A stretch of 56,719 bases of DNA from assembly GCA_005843815.1 (NCBI GenBank), contig SZYA01000002.1, forward strand, positions 1 through 56,719. Direction: 5' to 3'. Origin of the DNA: Chlorobium sp. GTDB lineage: Bacteria; Bacteroidota; Chlorobiia; Chlorobiales; Chlorobiaceae. Numbering within the stretch: position 1 is the first letter of the stretch; each line of letters starts with the position of its first letter. The notes beneath the pieces are model-generated. The model was not told the origin of the DNA and ran no database searches. It saw only the letters and a list, made by a program, of their open reading frames with translations. The translations under genes and the position numbers were made by a program. Positions 33,293-42,506 of this stretch are shown here, piece after piece.

Positions 33293-34654
33293 TCAGTTGC
33301 CGAATCTGCTGAGCAGCTTTTCTGCCACCAGCTTTCCGCTCAGCGCCGCTCCTTCCATTGAAGCCAGATAGTGCTGATCGGTGTAGTCACCCGCAAGGAA
33401 AAAGTTTTTGACAGGGCTGATCTGGTCAGGGCGATATTTGTCGACACCGGGTACTGCCTTATAGACAGACTGGGGAATTTTGACAATGGTTGATTTCAAA
33501 AGTTTGGCATCGCAAGATTTCGGGAAACGATTATGAATCTCCTTGATGACGATATCGGTAATAACGTCATTGGGCATATCCAGCAACTGATGCGCAGGAG
33601 CGAGCACCAGGCTCATGACACTGCCCCCGTTTGCTGTGCCCATCCCGTTCTGGAAGTCATCCGGGCAGGTGATTGAGACATCGGCAAAGGTTGCAAAAAG
33701 AGTGCCTTGCGAAAACATGAGATTATCGATATCGGTAATTTTCCGGTCAAACCAGAGTTGGCAGTTTATGACAGGGCTGCCGACGAATTCGTGCAGGTTT
33801 CGGAAATATTTGTGTGCAAGCCATTGCGGGGGCAGAATTTTTTTGAGGTTGTGTACAGGCAGTGCCGAGATATAGGCATCAGCCACTATTTTATGACCAT
33901 CCCGTAGTACCGCCTCCTTGATGGTATCATCGCTGTTCAGCTCAAACCGGCTCAGTTTTGCATCAACAAAAATGCGCCCCCCCTTGCTCTGGATATATTG
34001 ACGAATCGGTTCAATCATGGAGTCGCCGGGGTTTTTGCGGAAAAAAGCAAACCTTGTTGCTGTGTAATTGGTGCCAAAATAGTTGAAAATGGTAATCATC
34101 GGACGGGCGCTGATGATGTTGGGCTCAATGAAATTCATGGCCAGGGCAATGGCTCGCCACAGTTTTTGCAGAGAGTGTTCTGAAGCTCCTTTTCGCCGAT
34201 GCCACTCTGAATAGGTCATACCATCCTGACTGCGGAAATAGGCTTCATTGCCGGTAATAGCGGGGTAGAGCCCCTTTATAAGCGAAAGTTTATCCCGGAG
34301 TGTGAGAAAATCTGTCTGGAGACAGCCCATCACCTCTCCCCATGGACTTGGCAAGTTGGCTTTTTTAAAAACCGTCAGCATGCCGTTCTCCTCAGCATAG
34401 ATAAGAGAGTGCTCTTTCCACTGATAGTTATCTTCTGCGCCAACGCGTTTCAGATATTTCTGGAGCTGTTCATAGCCACCGAAAACGATGTGCAGTCCCG
34501 ATTCTATTGAGTCACCCTCACTGTCTTTCCAAACTGAAACTTTACCGCCAAGGACCTTGCGTTTTTCATAGATCTCTACCGAGTGGCCTTTATCGACAAG
34601 TTCCACTGCTGCTGCAAGGCCTGCCAATCCAGCGCCGAAAATTGCTATTTTCAT
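33293..34654 (-). CDS. crtQ: Plant-type carotene desaturase, CrtQ-like
   Basis: A 453-residue FAD-dependent desaturase. The N-terminus MKIAIFGAGLAGLAAAVELVDKG is the FAD-binding Rossmann motif; GGKVSVWKDSEGDSIESGLHIVFGGYE follows, as in plant and cyanobacterial phytoene/zeta-carotene desaturases. The segment ISARPMITIFNYFGTN and the C-terminal AGDYTDQHYLASMEGAALSG are typical. Green sulfur bacteria use CrtP and CrtQ of this family plus CrtH; similarity here is closer to the zeta-carotene desaturase CrtQ, but CrtP is not fully excluded. It is on the same strand as, and upstream of, the repeat-protein gene. Confidence 0.75.
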   Translation of the reverse strand: MKIAIFGAGLAGLAAAVELVDKGHSVEIYEKRKVLGGKVSVWKDSEGDSIESGLHIVFGGYEQLQKYLKRVGAEDNYQWKEHSLIYAEENGMLTVFKKANLPSPWGEVMGCLQTDFLTLRDKLSLIKGLYPAITGNEAYFRSQDGMTYSEWHRRKGASEHSLQKLWRAIALAMNFIEPNIISARPMITIFNYFGTNYTATRFAFFRKNPGDSMIEPIRQYIQSKGGRIFVDAKLSRFELNSDDTIKEAVLRDGHKIVADAYISALPVHNLKKILPPQWLAHKYFRNLHEFVGSPVINCQLWFDRKITDIDNLMFSQGTLFATFADVSITCPDDFQNGMGTANGGSVMSLVLAPAHQLLDMPNDVITDIVIKEIHNRFPKSCDAKLLKSTIVKIPQSVYKAVPGVDKYRPDQISPVKNFFLAGDYTDQHYLASMEGAALSGKLVAEKLLSRFGN

Positions 34655-35002
34655 GGGAGTTATAAGGTTCGGTCGCTTTTAGTGTTTCATAAATAAATAA
34701 TTAGGTCGCTTATTTTCAATAAGATAAGGACTACCGAAAAAACCGTTTTTCACGATTGTTTCGCCTCTATCGTTAAAGCTGGACGGAAGATATTGAATTT
34801 TTTCTGATAATTTCATGTACTAATAAGCAGCGGGCTTAAAAAATCATGGTGGGATTAAATAATAGTGCCAATACATCAACATCAATACTCTTTTTCCTAA
34901 ATTTGTTAAGATTATTGTTGAAAAAGTCACTAATTTTAAAGAAATGATTGGTTATTTCTTACTTTTATGTAATTTCCGCCAACAATGAAATGAAAAAAAA
35001 AT
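34655..35002. other. AT-rich divergent intergenic region between crtQ and lrp-type gene
   Basis: About 350 bases, strongly AT-rich, holding the start sites of two divergent genes. There are several A/T runs, but no convincing promoter pair, palindrome or RNA gene could be assigned. Confidence 0.4.
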
Positions 35003-35527
35003 ATGTCTGGCCATCTTGATCTGATAGATCTTAAAATTATAGAATCTCTTGGAGAAAACGGCAGGGTTCGTTTGAGCGAGCTTGCGGAGGTGGTAGGACT
35101 GTCAATACCATCGGTCAGTGAACGGCTTGACAAACTGCAGAAGGGGGGGATCATCAAAGGCTTTACGATGGAGGTTGATGAACGGCAGCTTGGTTTTGAT
35201 ATCCATGCATTTGTAAGAGTGCGGATCGATTCGTCGAGGCACTACAAGTCATTTATGGAGCATGTGATGAAAGAGGAGGAGATTATGGAGTGCTTTTCTG
35301 TTACCGGAGAAGGATCGCACATTTTAAAGGTGATGACGCACAACACCGCTTCGCTCGAACAGTTTTTGTCGAGAATACAGAGTTGGCCTGGCGTTCTTGG
35401 AACCAACACCAGTTTTGTTCTCTCCCAGTTGAAGAAAACCAAAAAAATCTGTGCGGAAATTGTCCGAAAGAACCTTCAGGATCGGCAGGTGCTGACAGTA
35501 TTTGATGAAAAAAGATCAAAAAAATAA
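35003..35527 (+). CDS. Lrp/AsnC-family transcriptional regulator
   Basis: A 174-residue regulator. The N-terminal helix-turn-helix covers about residues 5-60 (LIDLKIIESLGENGRVRLSELAEVVGLSIPSVSERLDKLQ). The RAM effector-binding domain follows, with GFDIHAFVRVRID and CFSVTGEGSHILKV. The tail after residue 155 is basic. It lies 60 bases upstream of GSIII on the same strand, so it may respond to an amino acid and control that gene. Confidence 0.87.
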   Translation: MSGHLDLIDLKIIESLGENGRVRLSELAEVVGLSIPSVSERLDKLQKGGIIKGFTMEVDERQLGFDIHAFVRVRIDSSRHYKSFMEHVMKEEEIMECFSVTGEGSHILKVMTHNTASLEQFLSRIQSWPGVLGTNTSFVLSQLKKTKKICAEIVRKNLQDRQVLTVFDEKRSKK

Positions 35528-35587
35528 CGGCCGTTTAATAAAGCGAACAAGCTCATATCACGTAAATCATTATCACAGGAGGCTCTT

Positions 35588-37732
35588 TTGAACAGCGATA
35601 GTAAAATTCCGGTTTCGACCTACTTTGGTTCGATGACCTTTGATCATAAGGCCATGCGTGCAAAACTGCCTAAAGAGGAGTTTGCTGCATTGCAGGATAC
35701 GATCAAGGCTGGTAAAAAAATTACTTCTGAAATCGCCGGAGTGGTGGCACATGGAATGAAAGAGTGGGCCATGGAGAAAGGCGCTACCCATTATACCCAC
35801 TGGTTTCAGCCGATGACTGGTTCAACGGCAGAGAAACATGACGCATTTTTATCAATTGACCGCGATGGAACCCCGATTGAGCGCTTTTCAGGTGAGCAGC
35901 TTATTCAGGGTGAGCCGGATGCCTCCAGTTTTCCATCCGGAGGAATGCGTACCACCTTTGAAGCTCGCGGTTATACCGCATGGGATCCTTCCAGCCCCGC
36001 ATTTCTTATGAAGGGAGGAAAAGATCTGACACTTTGTATCCCGACAGTATTTATCTCTTATCATGGAGAGGCGCTTGATGCCAAAACGCCGCTGTTGCGC
36101 TCCATGGAAGCGGTCAGCAAGTCTGCCATGAGACTGCTCGAGGTGCTTGGTGTTACGGGTGTCTCTCGTGTAAAGACCTTTGCAGGTATCGAACAAGAAT
36201 ATTTCCTGATTGACAAAAAGTTCTATTCCGAGCGTCCAGACCTTGTCATGTGCGGGCGCACTCTTCTTGGCGCGCTCCCACCAAAAGGGCAGCAACTTGA
36301 GGATCACTATTTTGGCGCTATCCCTGATCGTGTACTTGAATTTATGCAGGATGTGGAACATGAGCTTTATCTGCTCGGCATTCCAGCCAAAACTCGTCAC
36401 AACGAGGTTGCTCCTCACCAGTTTGAAATTGCCCCTATTTTTGAAGAGGCCAATATATCCGTTGACCACAATCTGCTGGTGATGGAGGTGATGAGAAAGA
36501 TTGCCGACAAGAGAGGTTTTGCCTTGTTGCTGGCTGAAAAGCCTTTTGCTGGTATCAACGGTTCAGGCAAGCACAATAACTGGTCAATCGGTACCGATTC
36601 CGGCATTAATCTTCTTGATCCGGGTGATACTCCTGAAAAAAATGTTCACTTCCTCGTTTTCCTTGTGGCTGTTCTTAAAGGTGTCTACAAGAGGGCGGAT
36701 ATTTTGCGGATGTCGATAGCGAGCATGGGTAACGACCACCGTCTTGGTGCCAATGAGGCTCCACCGGCTGTGGTAACTGTTTTCCTGGGCGAGCTGCTCG
36801 AAAAGGTACTTGATGCCATTGAGAGCGGCAAGGTTGACCTGAAAACTGAAAAACAGGTGCTCAATCTTGGTCTTTCACAGGTGCCTGTGGTCAACAAAGA
36901 CTATACTGACCGCAACCGCACATCACCATTCGCCTTTACCGGCAACAAGTTTGAATTCAGGGCTGTTGGCTCTTCGCAGGCAACCTCTGTCCCGAATATG
37001 GTGCTCAATACGCTTATGGCGGAGGCTGTTGATGATATTTCCGATGCCATTCTTGCAAAAATCAAGGCAGGAAAGGAGCGGGATTCAGCCATTCTTGAAA
37101 CGCTTCGCGAGCAGATTACGGCCACCAAGCCGATTCGTTATCAGGGTGATAACTATGCTGAGGCTCTTCAGCAGGCAGCCAGGGAGAGAGGTTTGCCGAA
37201 TTTGAAGAATACCCCCCAGGCACTCAGAGTGCTGCTCAACAAGGATATACAGGCGATGTTTGCCAAATATGGTGTTCTGAGTGTTGAGGAGATTGATGCG
37301 CGTCTGCATATCCGTCTTGAGCGGTATGTCAAGGGTGTTGATATCGAAGCGCGTACCCTGCAGCTTATGCTGAAGACCTTTGTTATTCCTGATGTTTCTG
37401 AATATCAGGGAAGCATTGGAAGCTCATTTAATACCCTGCTTGATGCCTCTGAAGCTATTGGGCTCTCCGAAAAGGCACTCAAGAGTCAGGCGGATCATCT
37501 TAAAATGTTGGCTGAAAATCTTTCAACGGTTATTGATCTGTCTGCCGAGCTCGATGAAGCTATCGAAAAAATCGAAACGCTTGCCACCGAGTTTGACAAG
37601 GCTGACTACTGTGCCGAGACACTGCTTCCGTTTATGCTGGAAATACGTGTTGTTGTTGACCGACTTGAACAGGTTGTTGACCGCAGCCGCTGGCAGCTTC
37701 CTACCTACTCGGAAATGCTGTTTGAGCATTGA
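35588..37732 (+). CDS. glnN: Glutamine synthetase type III
   Basis: A 714-residue GSIII enzyme that makes glutamine from glutamate and ammonia. Hallmarks: an N-terminal segment STYFGSMTFDHKAMRAKLP; GIEQEYFLID and RHNEVAPHQFEIAPIFEEAN in the catalytic core; KPFAGINGSGKHNNWSIGTD, the ATP-binding part; and NRTSPFAFTGNKFEFRAVGS near residue 440. The likely start is TTG at 35588, five bases after AGGAGG; the first ATG lies 15 residues further and would cut the conserved N-terminus. It ends in a clear terminator. An Lrp-type regulator gene is directly upstream. Confidence 0.93.
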   Translation: MNSDSKIPVSTYFGSMTFDHKAMRAKLPKEEFAALQDTIKAGKKITSEIAGVVAHGMKEWAMEKGATHYTHWFQPMTGSTAEKHDAFLSIDRDGTPIERFSGEQLIQGEPDASSFPSGGMRTTFEARGYTAWDPSSPAFLMKGGKDLTLCIPTVFISYHGEALDAKTPLLRSMEAVSKSAMRLLEVLGVTGVSRVKTFAGIEQEYFLIDKKFYSERPDLVMCGRTLLGALPPKGQQLEDHYFGAIPDRVLEFMQDVEHELYLLGIPAKTRHNEVAPHQFEIAPIFEEANISVDHNLLVMEVMRKIADKRGFALLLAEKPFAGINGSGKHNNWSIGTDSGINLLDPGDTPEKNVHFLVFLVAVLKGVYKRADILRMSIASMGNDHRLGANEAPPAVVTVFLGELLEKVLDAIESGKVDLKTEKQVLNLGLSQVPVVNKDYTDRNRTSPFAFTGNKFEFRAVGSSQATSVPNMVLNTLMAEAVDDISDAILAKIKAGKERDSAILETLREQITATKPIRYQGDNYAEALQQAARERGLPNLKNTPQALRVLLNKDIQAMFAKYGVLSVEEIDARLHIRLERYVKGVDIEARTLQLMLKTFVIPDVSEYQGSIGSSFNTLLDASEAIGLSEKALKSQADHLKMLAENLSTVIDLSAELDEAIEKIETLATEFDKADYCAETLLPFMLEIRVVVDRLEQVVDRSRWQLPTYSEMLFEH

Positions 37733-37759
37733 ACGGCTACTCTCTGTTTTAAAAAAGTG

Positions 37760-37787
37760 AAGGCTCGCTTATGCGGGCCTTTTTTTT
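37760..37787 (+). terminator. Rho-independent terminator after GSIII
   Basis: Stem AAGGCTCGC (37760-37768) / GCGGGCCTT (37773-37781), with a 4-base loop, one G-T pair and eight T at 37780-37787. It is well placed 28 bases after the glnN stop. Confidence 0.88.
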
Positions 37788-37873
37788 GCGAAATATTTTA
37801 TTGCAAACGTTGCGTTAACCCTTATTTTCAGAATCGCATTACCCGTATTCAGTAACAATAACCCATACCCGCC

Positions 37874-38380
37874 ATGTCAGAGATTTTTCATTATCCCATG
37901 ACCTATCCTGCCTTTTGGCTTGATTACTACTACATTGCAACGTGGTGCATGAGTATGCTTTTTCTCGCCGTGGTGTGGGCGATTTTCTTCCGATACGGAA
38001 AATTTACTTATGGTGTCGATCTTGGCTGCTTCTGGAAAACTGCTGTACTCGTTTTTTTTACCACGATTTCACTGGGGGTGCCGAATTACTATAATACCCG
38101 TTTTGTGGGGGAGCATGGTCAGGATGGAGATTCCGTGAGGATAACCAATGACAAACTGCTCTCTATTGATCGCAAAGGCAATGAAAAACAGATAGATCTT
38201 GCCGATATTATTGCCATATACCAGGAGAGTATAACCTACAACCCACCTCCAAAGATCTTTATTGTTGCTGCCAAATCATCAGTCAGGGACTCCCTGTTCG
38301 TAACAACCAACCTTGTCGATTACAAACGTTTTCTTTCGGACTTGTCAAAGAGAACCGGTATTGACGCAAAGCTGCGCTGA
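37874..38380 (+). CDS. Membrane protein of unknown function
   Basis: A 168-residue protein. Two membrane helices (about residues 20-40 and 52-70) are followed by a cytoplasmic or periplasmic domain of about 90 residues with alternating strands (GDSVRITNDKLLSIDRKGNEKQIDLADIIAIYQ ...), which resembles a small PH-like beta fold. It ends 2 bases before coaX, so the two are probably co-transcribed. Family not recognised. Confidence 0.6.
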   Translation: MSEIFHYPMTYPAFWLDYYYIATWCMSMLFLAVVWAIFFRYGKFTYGVDLGCFWKTAVLVFFTTISLGVPNYYNTRFVGEHGQDGDSVRITNDKLLSIDRKGNEKQIDLADIIAIYQESITYNPPPKIFIVAAKSSVRDSLFVTTNLVDYKRFLSDLSKRTGIDAKLR

Positions 38381-38382
38381 GT

Positions 38383-39210
38383 ATGTCTGGAGAGACCATC
38401 ATGCGTTTTGCCGGAAAAGAGCCCTATGCTGATTCGTTGCTTCTTGTCGTAGAGGTTGGAAATACCAACACCTCTTTTGTGGTTTATCAGGGCCATGAGA
38501 TTCTCGAAAAAGTGAAGGTTTCCTCCAAAAGCCTCATTGATCCTGATGGTTTTCCTGGCACTTTGGCACAGATGATCATGAGGTATCCCTCACTTGGTGA
38601 TGCAGCAATTTGCAGCGTGATCCCTATGCTTGAGCGTACGACAGGCGACTACCTTCGCCATCATCTCTCTGGGCAGGTTATGACGGTTTCTGCTTCAATC
38701 ACTCTTCCCTTTGTGCTCAATTATGCCCCCCCGGACTCCTTTGGCGCTGATCGTCTTGCGCTTTGTGCCGTGAGTCAACTTCTTTACCCTGAAGCGGCGG
38801 TTATAGCCATCGATATTGGCACAGCTATAACGGTTGATGTCGTTGGTTCCACTCAGCGATATCTCGGAGGGTTGATTTTGCCGGGTCTTGATCTCATGGC
38901 AAAAGCGCTGCACGAACATACCGCCCAATTGCCTCTTGTTGCTCTAGATCGTCCTGAAACTCTTCTTGGATGCTCAACAACTGATGGTATCAAAAACGGG
39001 ATTATTCATGGCTGCGCCTCCAGCATGGATGGCCTCGTCGCCAAAATTACAGGCTGGCTTCAAGAGGAGCGGAGTGAAACTGCTGTTAATGTGATGGTGA
39101 CCGGTGGTAATGCTCCCCTGATTGCCGGAATGCTTGACTGTTCTCCAAGGCACGAAGAGTTGGCCGTTGTCAAGGGGACACGCTATCTCTTTTCTCTTAA
39201 CGCAGAGTAA
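38383..39210 (+). CDS. coaX: Type III pantothenate kinase
   Basis: A 275-residue acetate/sugar-kinase fold enzyme that starts coenzyme A synthesis. The phosphate-binding motif reads VEVGNTNT near residues 23-30, with Glu where most CoaX have Asp (DxGNT). Other motifs are conserved: FGADRLALC and IAIDIGTAITVDVV, then GGLILPGL. The start is the ATG 2 bases after the upstream gene. The last 14 bases overlap the aroB end on the other strand. Confidence 0.88.
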   Translation: MSGETIMRFAGKEPYADSLLLVVEVGNTNTSFVVYQGHEILEKVKVSSKSLIDPDGFPGTLAQMIMRYPSLGDAAICSVIPMLERTTGDYLRHHLSGQVMTVSASITLPFVLNYAPPDSFGADRLALCAVSQLLYPEAAVIAIDIGTAITVDVVGSTQRYLGGLILPGLDLMAKALHEHTAQLPLVALDRPETLLGCSTTDGIKNGIIHGCASSMDGLVAKITGWLQEERSETAVNVMVTGGNAPLIAGMLDCSPRHEELAVVKGTRYLFSLNAE

Positions 39211-40294
39211 CCGGTTTGAGTCGTGCCTGGGCTTCGTCGATGGCTTTCAGCACCTGCTGGTCATCAATATTTTCCTCCAGCAGAAAGGCCTCTCCAATTT
39301 TTTTCAGCAACACAAAACGAAGCTTTTTGTTGAGCTTCTTTTTGTCAGAGAACATGCTCTCCAGAAGCAGGTCGCGGTCAATATCCAGAAACCTGCGCTT
39401 CAGCAGCCCCTTGGGAAAGCGGAACTTTTGCAGGAGGGTGAGCCCGCGCTCCAACGACTGGCGGTCGAGATAGCCAAGATTATGCGATAAAAAGAGGGCA
39501 CAGACCATTCCCATGGTCACCGCTTCTCCGTGGCGCAGGTGACGGTACTCTGCAAGTTTTTCCAGTCCGTGGGCAAAGGTGTGGCCAAAATTAAGTGTGG
39601 CTCGAAGCCCATCGGTCTCCCTGAAATCCTTCGTCACCACGTCGTCCTTGATAAAGGCGCTTTTTTTGATTGCCTCGGTGAGGTATGGCTCCTGCAGGGA
39701 TGTAATGTCGCTGAAATGAAGGTCAAGAAAGCTGAAAAGTGGCTCGTCAGCGATAAACCCATATTTGACAACCTCAGCCATTCCAGCATAGATTTCCCGC
39801 TGCGGCAGGGATGCAAGGTATGATGGATCAATCAGCACCAGCTCCGGGGAGTGAAAAAAGCCAATCAGATTTTTGCCAAGCGGGTGGTTGATGGCCACCT
39901 TTCCGCCAATAGAGCTGTCCGTCATGGCAAGAAGCGTCGTAGGAAGCTGGATGACCGGTATCCCGCGGAAATAGCTTGCGGCAATAAATCCACCAAGATC
40001 ACCCACAACGCCACCACCAACCACAAGCAGGTTCCAGCTTCGGTCTACATCAGCCTCAATCATGCTGCCATAGAGTCGAAATGCAACGCTGAAACTTTTG
40101 GAGGCCTCCCTTGCGGGCACAACAAGCTCTTTCAACTGAAAGCCCTCATCGTGAAGCCTCTTGACAAGTTCGTCACCAAACAGCTTGCGGGTATGTTCAT
40201 CGAAAAGCAACACGGTTTTTTTTGAAAGCCCATGGGCTTTGAACAACTCTCCAAGCCCGGTAATAACCGGTGTCCCAACAATTATGGTGCTCAC
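39197..40294 (-). CDS. aroB: 3-dehydroquinate synthase
   Basis: A 365-residue NAD- and metal-dependent enzyme of the shikimate pathway. Motifs: VVGGGVVGDLGGFIAASYFRGIPVIQLPTTLLAMTDSSIGGKVAIN in the NAD-binding half and LNFGHTFAHGLEKLAEYRHLRHGEAVTMGM with metal-binding His residues. The start is a GTG at 40294. It is 15 bases downstream of aroK and forms an aroK-aroB unit. Its end overlaps coaX on the opposite strand. Confidence 0.93.
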   Translation of the reverse strand: MSTIIVGTPVITGLGELFKAHGLSKKTVLLFDEHTRKLFGDELVKRLHDEGFQLKELVVPAREASKSFSVAFRLYGSMIEADVDRSWNLLVVGGGVVGDLGGFIAASYFRGIPVIQLPTTLLAMTDSSIGGKVAINHPLGKNLIGFFHSPELVLIDPSYLASLPQREIYAGMAEVVKYGFIADEPLFSFLDLHFSDITSLQEPYLTEAIKKSAFIKDDVVTKDFRETDGLRATLNFGHTFAHGLEKLAEYRHLRHGEAVTMGMVCALFLSHNLGYLDRQSLERGLTLLQKFRFPKGLLKRRFLDIDRDLLLESMFSDKKKLNKKLRFVLLKKIGEAFLLEENIDDQQVLKAIDEAQARLKPVTLR

Positions 40295-40309
40295 AGTATT
40301 TGTTTAAAT

Positions 40310-40885
40310 TTATTGATCCTCAGTTGTGGCAGAAGCATTTCGCACATGGCGCTCAATTTTGCGGGTCAACTCTTCAACGGTTGAGCCGATTCGTTGAATA
40401 TCGGTCTGAACGGTGATTTCAGCGGTTTCATAGCGTGGCTCACGTTTGGTGAGAATAGCCTCTATTTTCTCCTCAATCTCTTGACGAGAAAGTTTTTGCC
40501 CCTCTTCGCCCCTGAGCAAAGGTCGATCGGCTTTGTTGCAGAGTCTTCTTGCAAGGGTTGTGATGGGTGATTTCAGATAGACCATGGTGCCGGACTTCTG
40601 GATGAGGGTGTACGATTGATCATTTTCGAGCACACCTCCACCAAGCGAGATAACCATGTCATTTTTAGCTATAAGGGTGTGAAGGGTCATCATTTCAAGA
40701 TTTCTGAAGTAGGTCTCTCCATCCTCACCAAAAATCCTGGTAATGGTTTTCCCGGCCTTTTTCTCAATAGCCTGATCAAGATCAACGAACTCATAGCCAA
40801 GCGAATTGGCCAGCAGAGGCCCTATTGTTGACTTACCTGATCCGCTAAATCCGGTTAAAAAAATGAGCGAGCGTTGTTTATTCAC
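40310..40885 (-). CDS. aroK: Shikimate kinase
   Basis: A 191-residue kinase. The P-loop GFSGSGKST is at residues 12-20; the shikimate-binding DLDQAIEKKAGKTI, FRNLEMM and SLGGGV segments and lid region RPLLRG follow. It begins with a GTG at 40885. The C-terminal extension after residue 165 is helical and charged. It is co-transcribed with aroB. Confidence 0.92.
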   Translation of the reverse strand: MNKQRSLIFLTGFSGSGKSTIGPLLANSLGYEFVDLDQAIEKKAGKTITRIFGEDGETYFRNLEMMTLHTLIAKNDMVISLGGGVLENDQSYTLIQKSGTMVYLKSPITTLARRLCNKADRPLLRGEEGQKLSRQEIEEKIEAILTKREPRYETAEITVQTDIQRIGSTVEELTRKIERHVRNASATTEDQ

Positions 40886-41208
40886 GGTAGCCTGTTCAAA
40901 ACTCTCTGTTAACTCAGTAGCGTTGCGACGTATCGCAATGCCTCTTTATAATCAATAATAAACAAAACGGTCATCTTCCCTCAAAATAAATCTCCACGAC
41001 CTGTATCCAGATGCTATTATTGTTATAAGGGTAGCGGTTATTCTGTTTATTCCATGAATAACGATGAAGATGCAAATATTGGATTGAAATTCTGGTCGAT
41101 TATATTCACTGCAGAAACGTGCTGTCAAACTGAACGCTTCATCGTGTAACCCATAACTTTAAACGTATGGGTGAGTTACGCAACCAGATAACCTTAAGGG
41201 AGTTATTA
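40886..41208. other. Divergent intergenic region between aroK and aminotransferase
   Basis: About 320 bases. It contains an inverted repeat, TTGCGA-CGTA-TCGCAA at 40923-40938, close to the aroK start, which may be an operator. The rest is AT-rich without recognised features; a good ribosome site (AAGGGAG) is at 41196-41202. Confidence 0.4.
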
Positions 41209-42387
41209 GTGCCAGAAACAAGCAGGCGAACAAGCCATTTTACAGAATCAATTATTCGGAGAATGACCCGTGTGGCCAATGACTGTGCCGCCATCAATCT
41301 GTCGCAGGGGTTTCCCGATTTTGATCCCCCCGAAGCGCTGCTTGTTGCGGCTGAGCTCGCAGGCCGACAGGGTCCGCACCAGTATGCAGTGACCTGGGGA
41401 GCGGCAAATTTCCGTCAGGCTTTTGCCCGCAAACAGTCACGATTCATGGGAATTCCTGTTGATTCGGAAACCAACGTGGTGGTGACCTGCGGCAGTACGG
41501 AGGCGATGATGGCTGCCATGATGACCGCATGCAATCCTGGCGACAAGGTTGTCATCTTTTCCCCGTTCTATGAAAACTATACCGCCGACACCATTCTCAC
41601 CGGTTCAATTCCTCTCTATGTCCCATTGCGTCCACCGGATTTTTCCTTTGACCCTGATGAACTCCGCAAAGCTTTTGAGCAACACCGACCCAAAGCCTTG
41701 ATTCTCTGTAATCCGGGGAATCCCACAGGAAAAGTGTTCTCGCAGGGTGAACTGGAAATCATTGCAGGCCTTGCCATTGAATTCGATACCTTTGTCATCA
41801 CTGATGAGGTCTATGAGCACATTGTCTATGCGCCGCACACTCACCGAAGCATCGCGGCGTTGCCGGGTATGTTTGAGCGCACCATCACCTGCAGTTCGCT
41901 CTCCAAAACCTATTCAATCACCGGATGGAGGCTTGGAACAGTGGTGGCTGCGCCCCGTGTTATCGATGCCATCCGCAAGGTGCATGACTTTCTCACCGTT
42001 GGAGCAGCAGCGCCATTGCAGGAAGCCGCCGTGACAGCGCTTGAATTTCCCGACTCCTATTATGATGCACTCCAGGCGAGTTACACCGAAAAACGGGATA
42101 TTTTTCTCGGTTGGCTCGACCAGGCAGGGCTCTCCTATACGCGGCCACAGGGAGCCTATTATGTGATGGTTGATGTTGGTGAATTTGGCATCAGTGATGA
42201 TCTCCTCTTTTGTGAATGGCTTGCACGCACGGTTGGAGTTGCTGCCGTTCCCGGATCAAGCTTTTTCCGTGAACCGGTTCACAACCTGATCCGGTTTCAT
42301 TTCGCCAAACAGGTGGCGACTCTCAATGCCGCAGGAGCACGTCTGTTGACGTTACGTGCGCAGGCGAAACAGTACAGCAATGGTTGA
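41209..42387 (+). CDS. PLP-dependent class I/II aminotransferase
   Basis: A 392-residue fold-type I enzyme. The PLP lysine is in SSLSKTYSITGWRLG, with CNPGNPTGKVFS and ITDEVYEH as cofactor motifs. The pattern INLSQGFPDFDPPEAL is shared with methionine/kynurenine-type and aspartate aminotransferases, so the exact substrate is open. GTG 41209 is preferred because of the ribosome site AAGGGAG six bases upstream; an ATG at 41167 without such a site would add 14 residues. Confidence 0.83.
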   Translation: MPETSRRTSHFTESIIRRMTRVANDCAAINLSQGFPDFDPPEALLVAAELAGRQGPHQYAVTWGAANFRQAFARKQSRFMGIPVDSETNVVVTCGSTEAMMAAMMTACNPGDKVVIFSPFYENYTADTILTGSIPLYVPLRPPDFSFDPDELRKAFEQHRPKALILCNPGNPTGKVFSQGELEIIAGLAIEFDTFVITDEVYEHIVYAPHTHRSIAALPGMFERTITCSSLSKTYSITGWRLGTVVAAPRVIDAIRKVHDFLTVGAAAPLQEAAVTALEFPDSYYDALQASYTEKRDIFLGWLDQAGLSYTRPQGAYYVMVDVGEFGISDDLLFCEWLARTVGVAAVPGSSFFREPVHNLIRFHFAKQVATLNAAGARLLTLRAQAKQYSNG

Positions 42388-42436
42388 GATGCGTTGGCAC
42401 GGGAGAGTGATCGCATTGTGATGCTGTTTTTGCCTC

Positions 42437-42462
42437 TTCCGGGAAGATGTTTTATTCCCGGA
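42437..42462. terminator. Hairpin between aminotransferase and cyclophilin genes
   Basis: TTCCGGGA (42437-42444) / TCCCGGAA (42455-42462) with a 10-base loop. It is placed between convergent genes, with only three T after it on the plus strand, so it is a weak terminator at best. Confidence 0.4.
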
Positions 42463-42506
42463 ATTTCATTTGGTACCCCCCCCCGTGTTCCTCAGAACCC
42501 TCAAAC

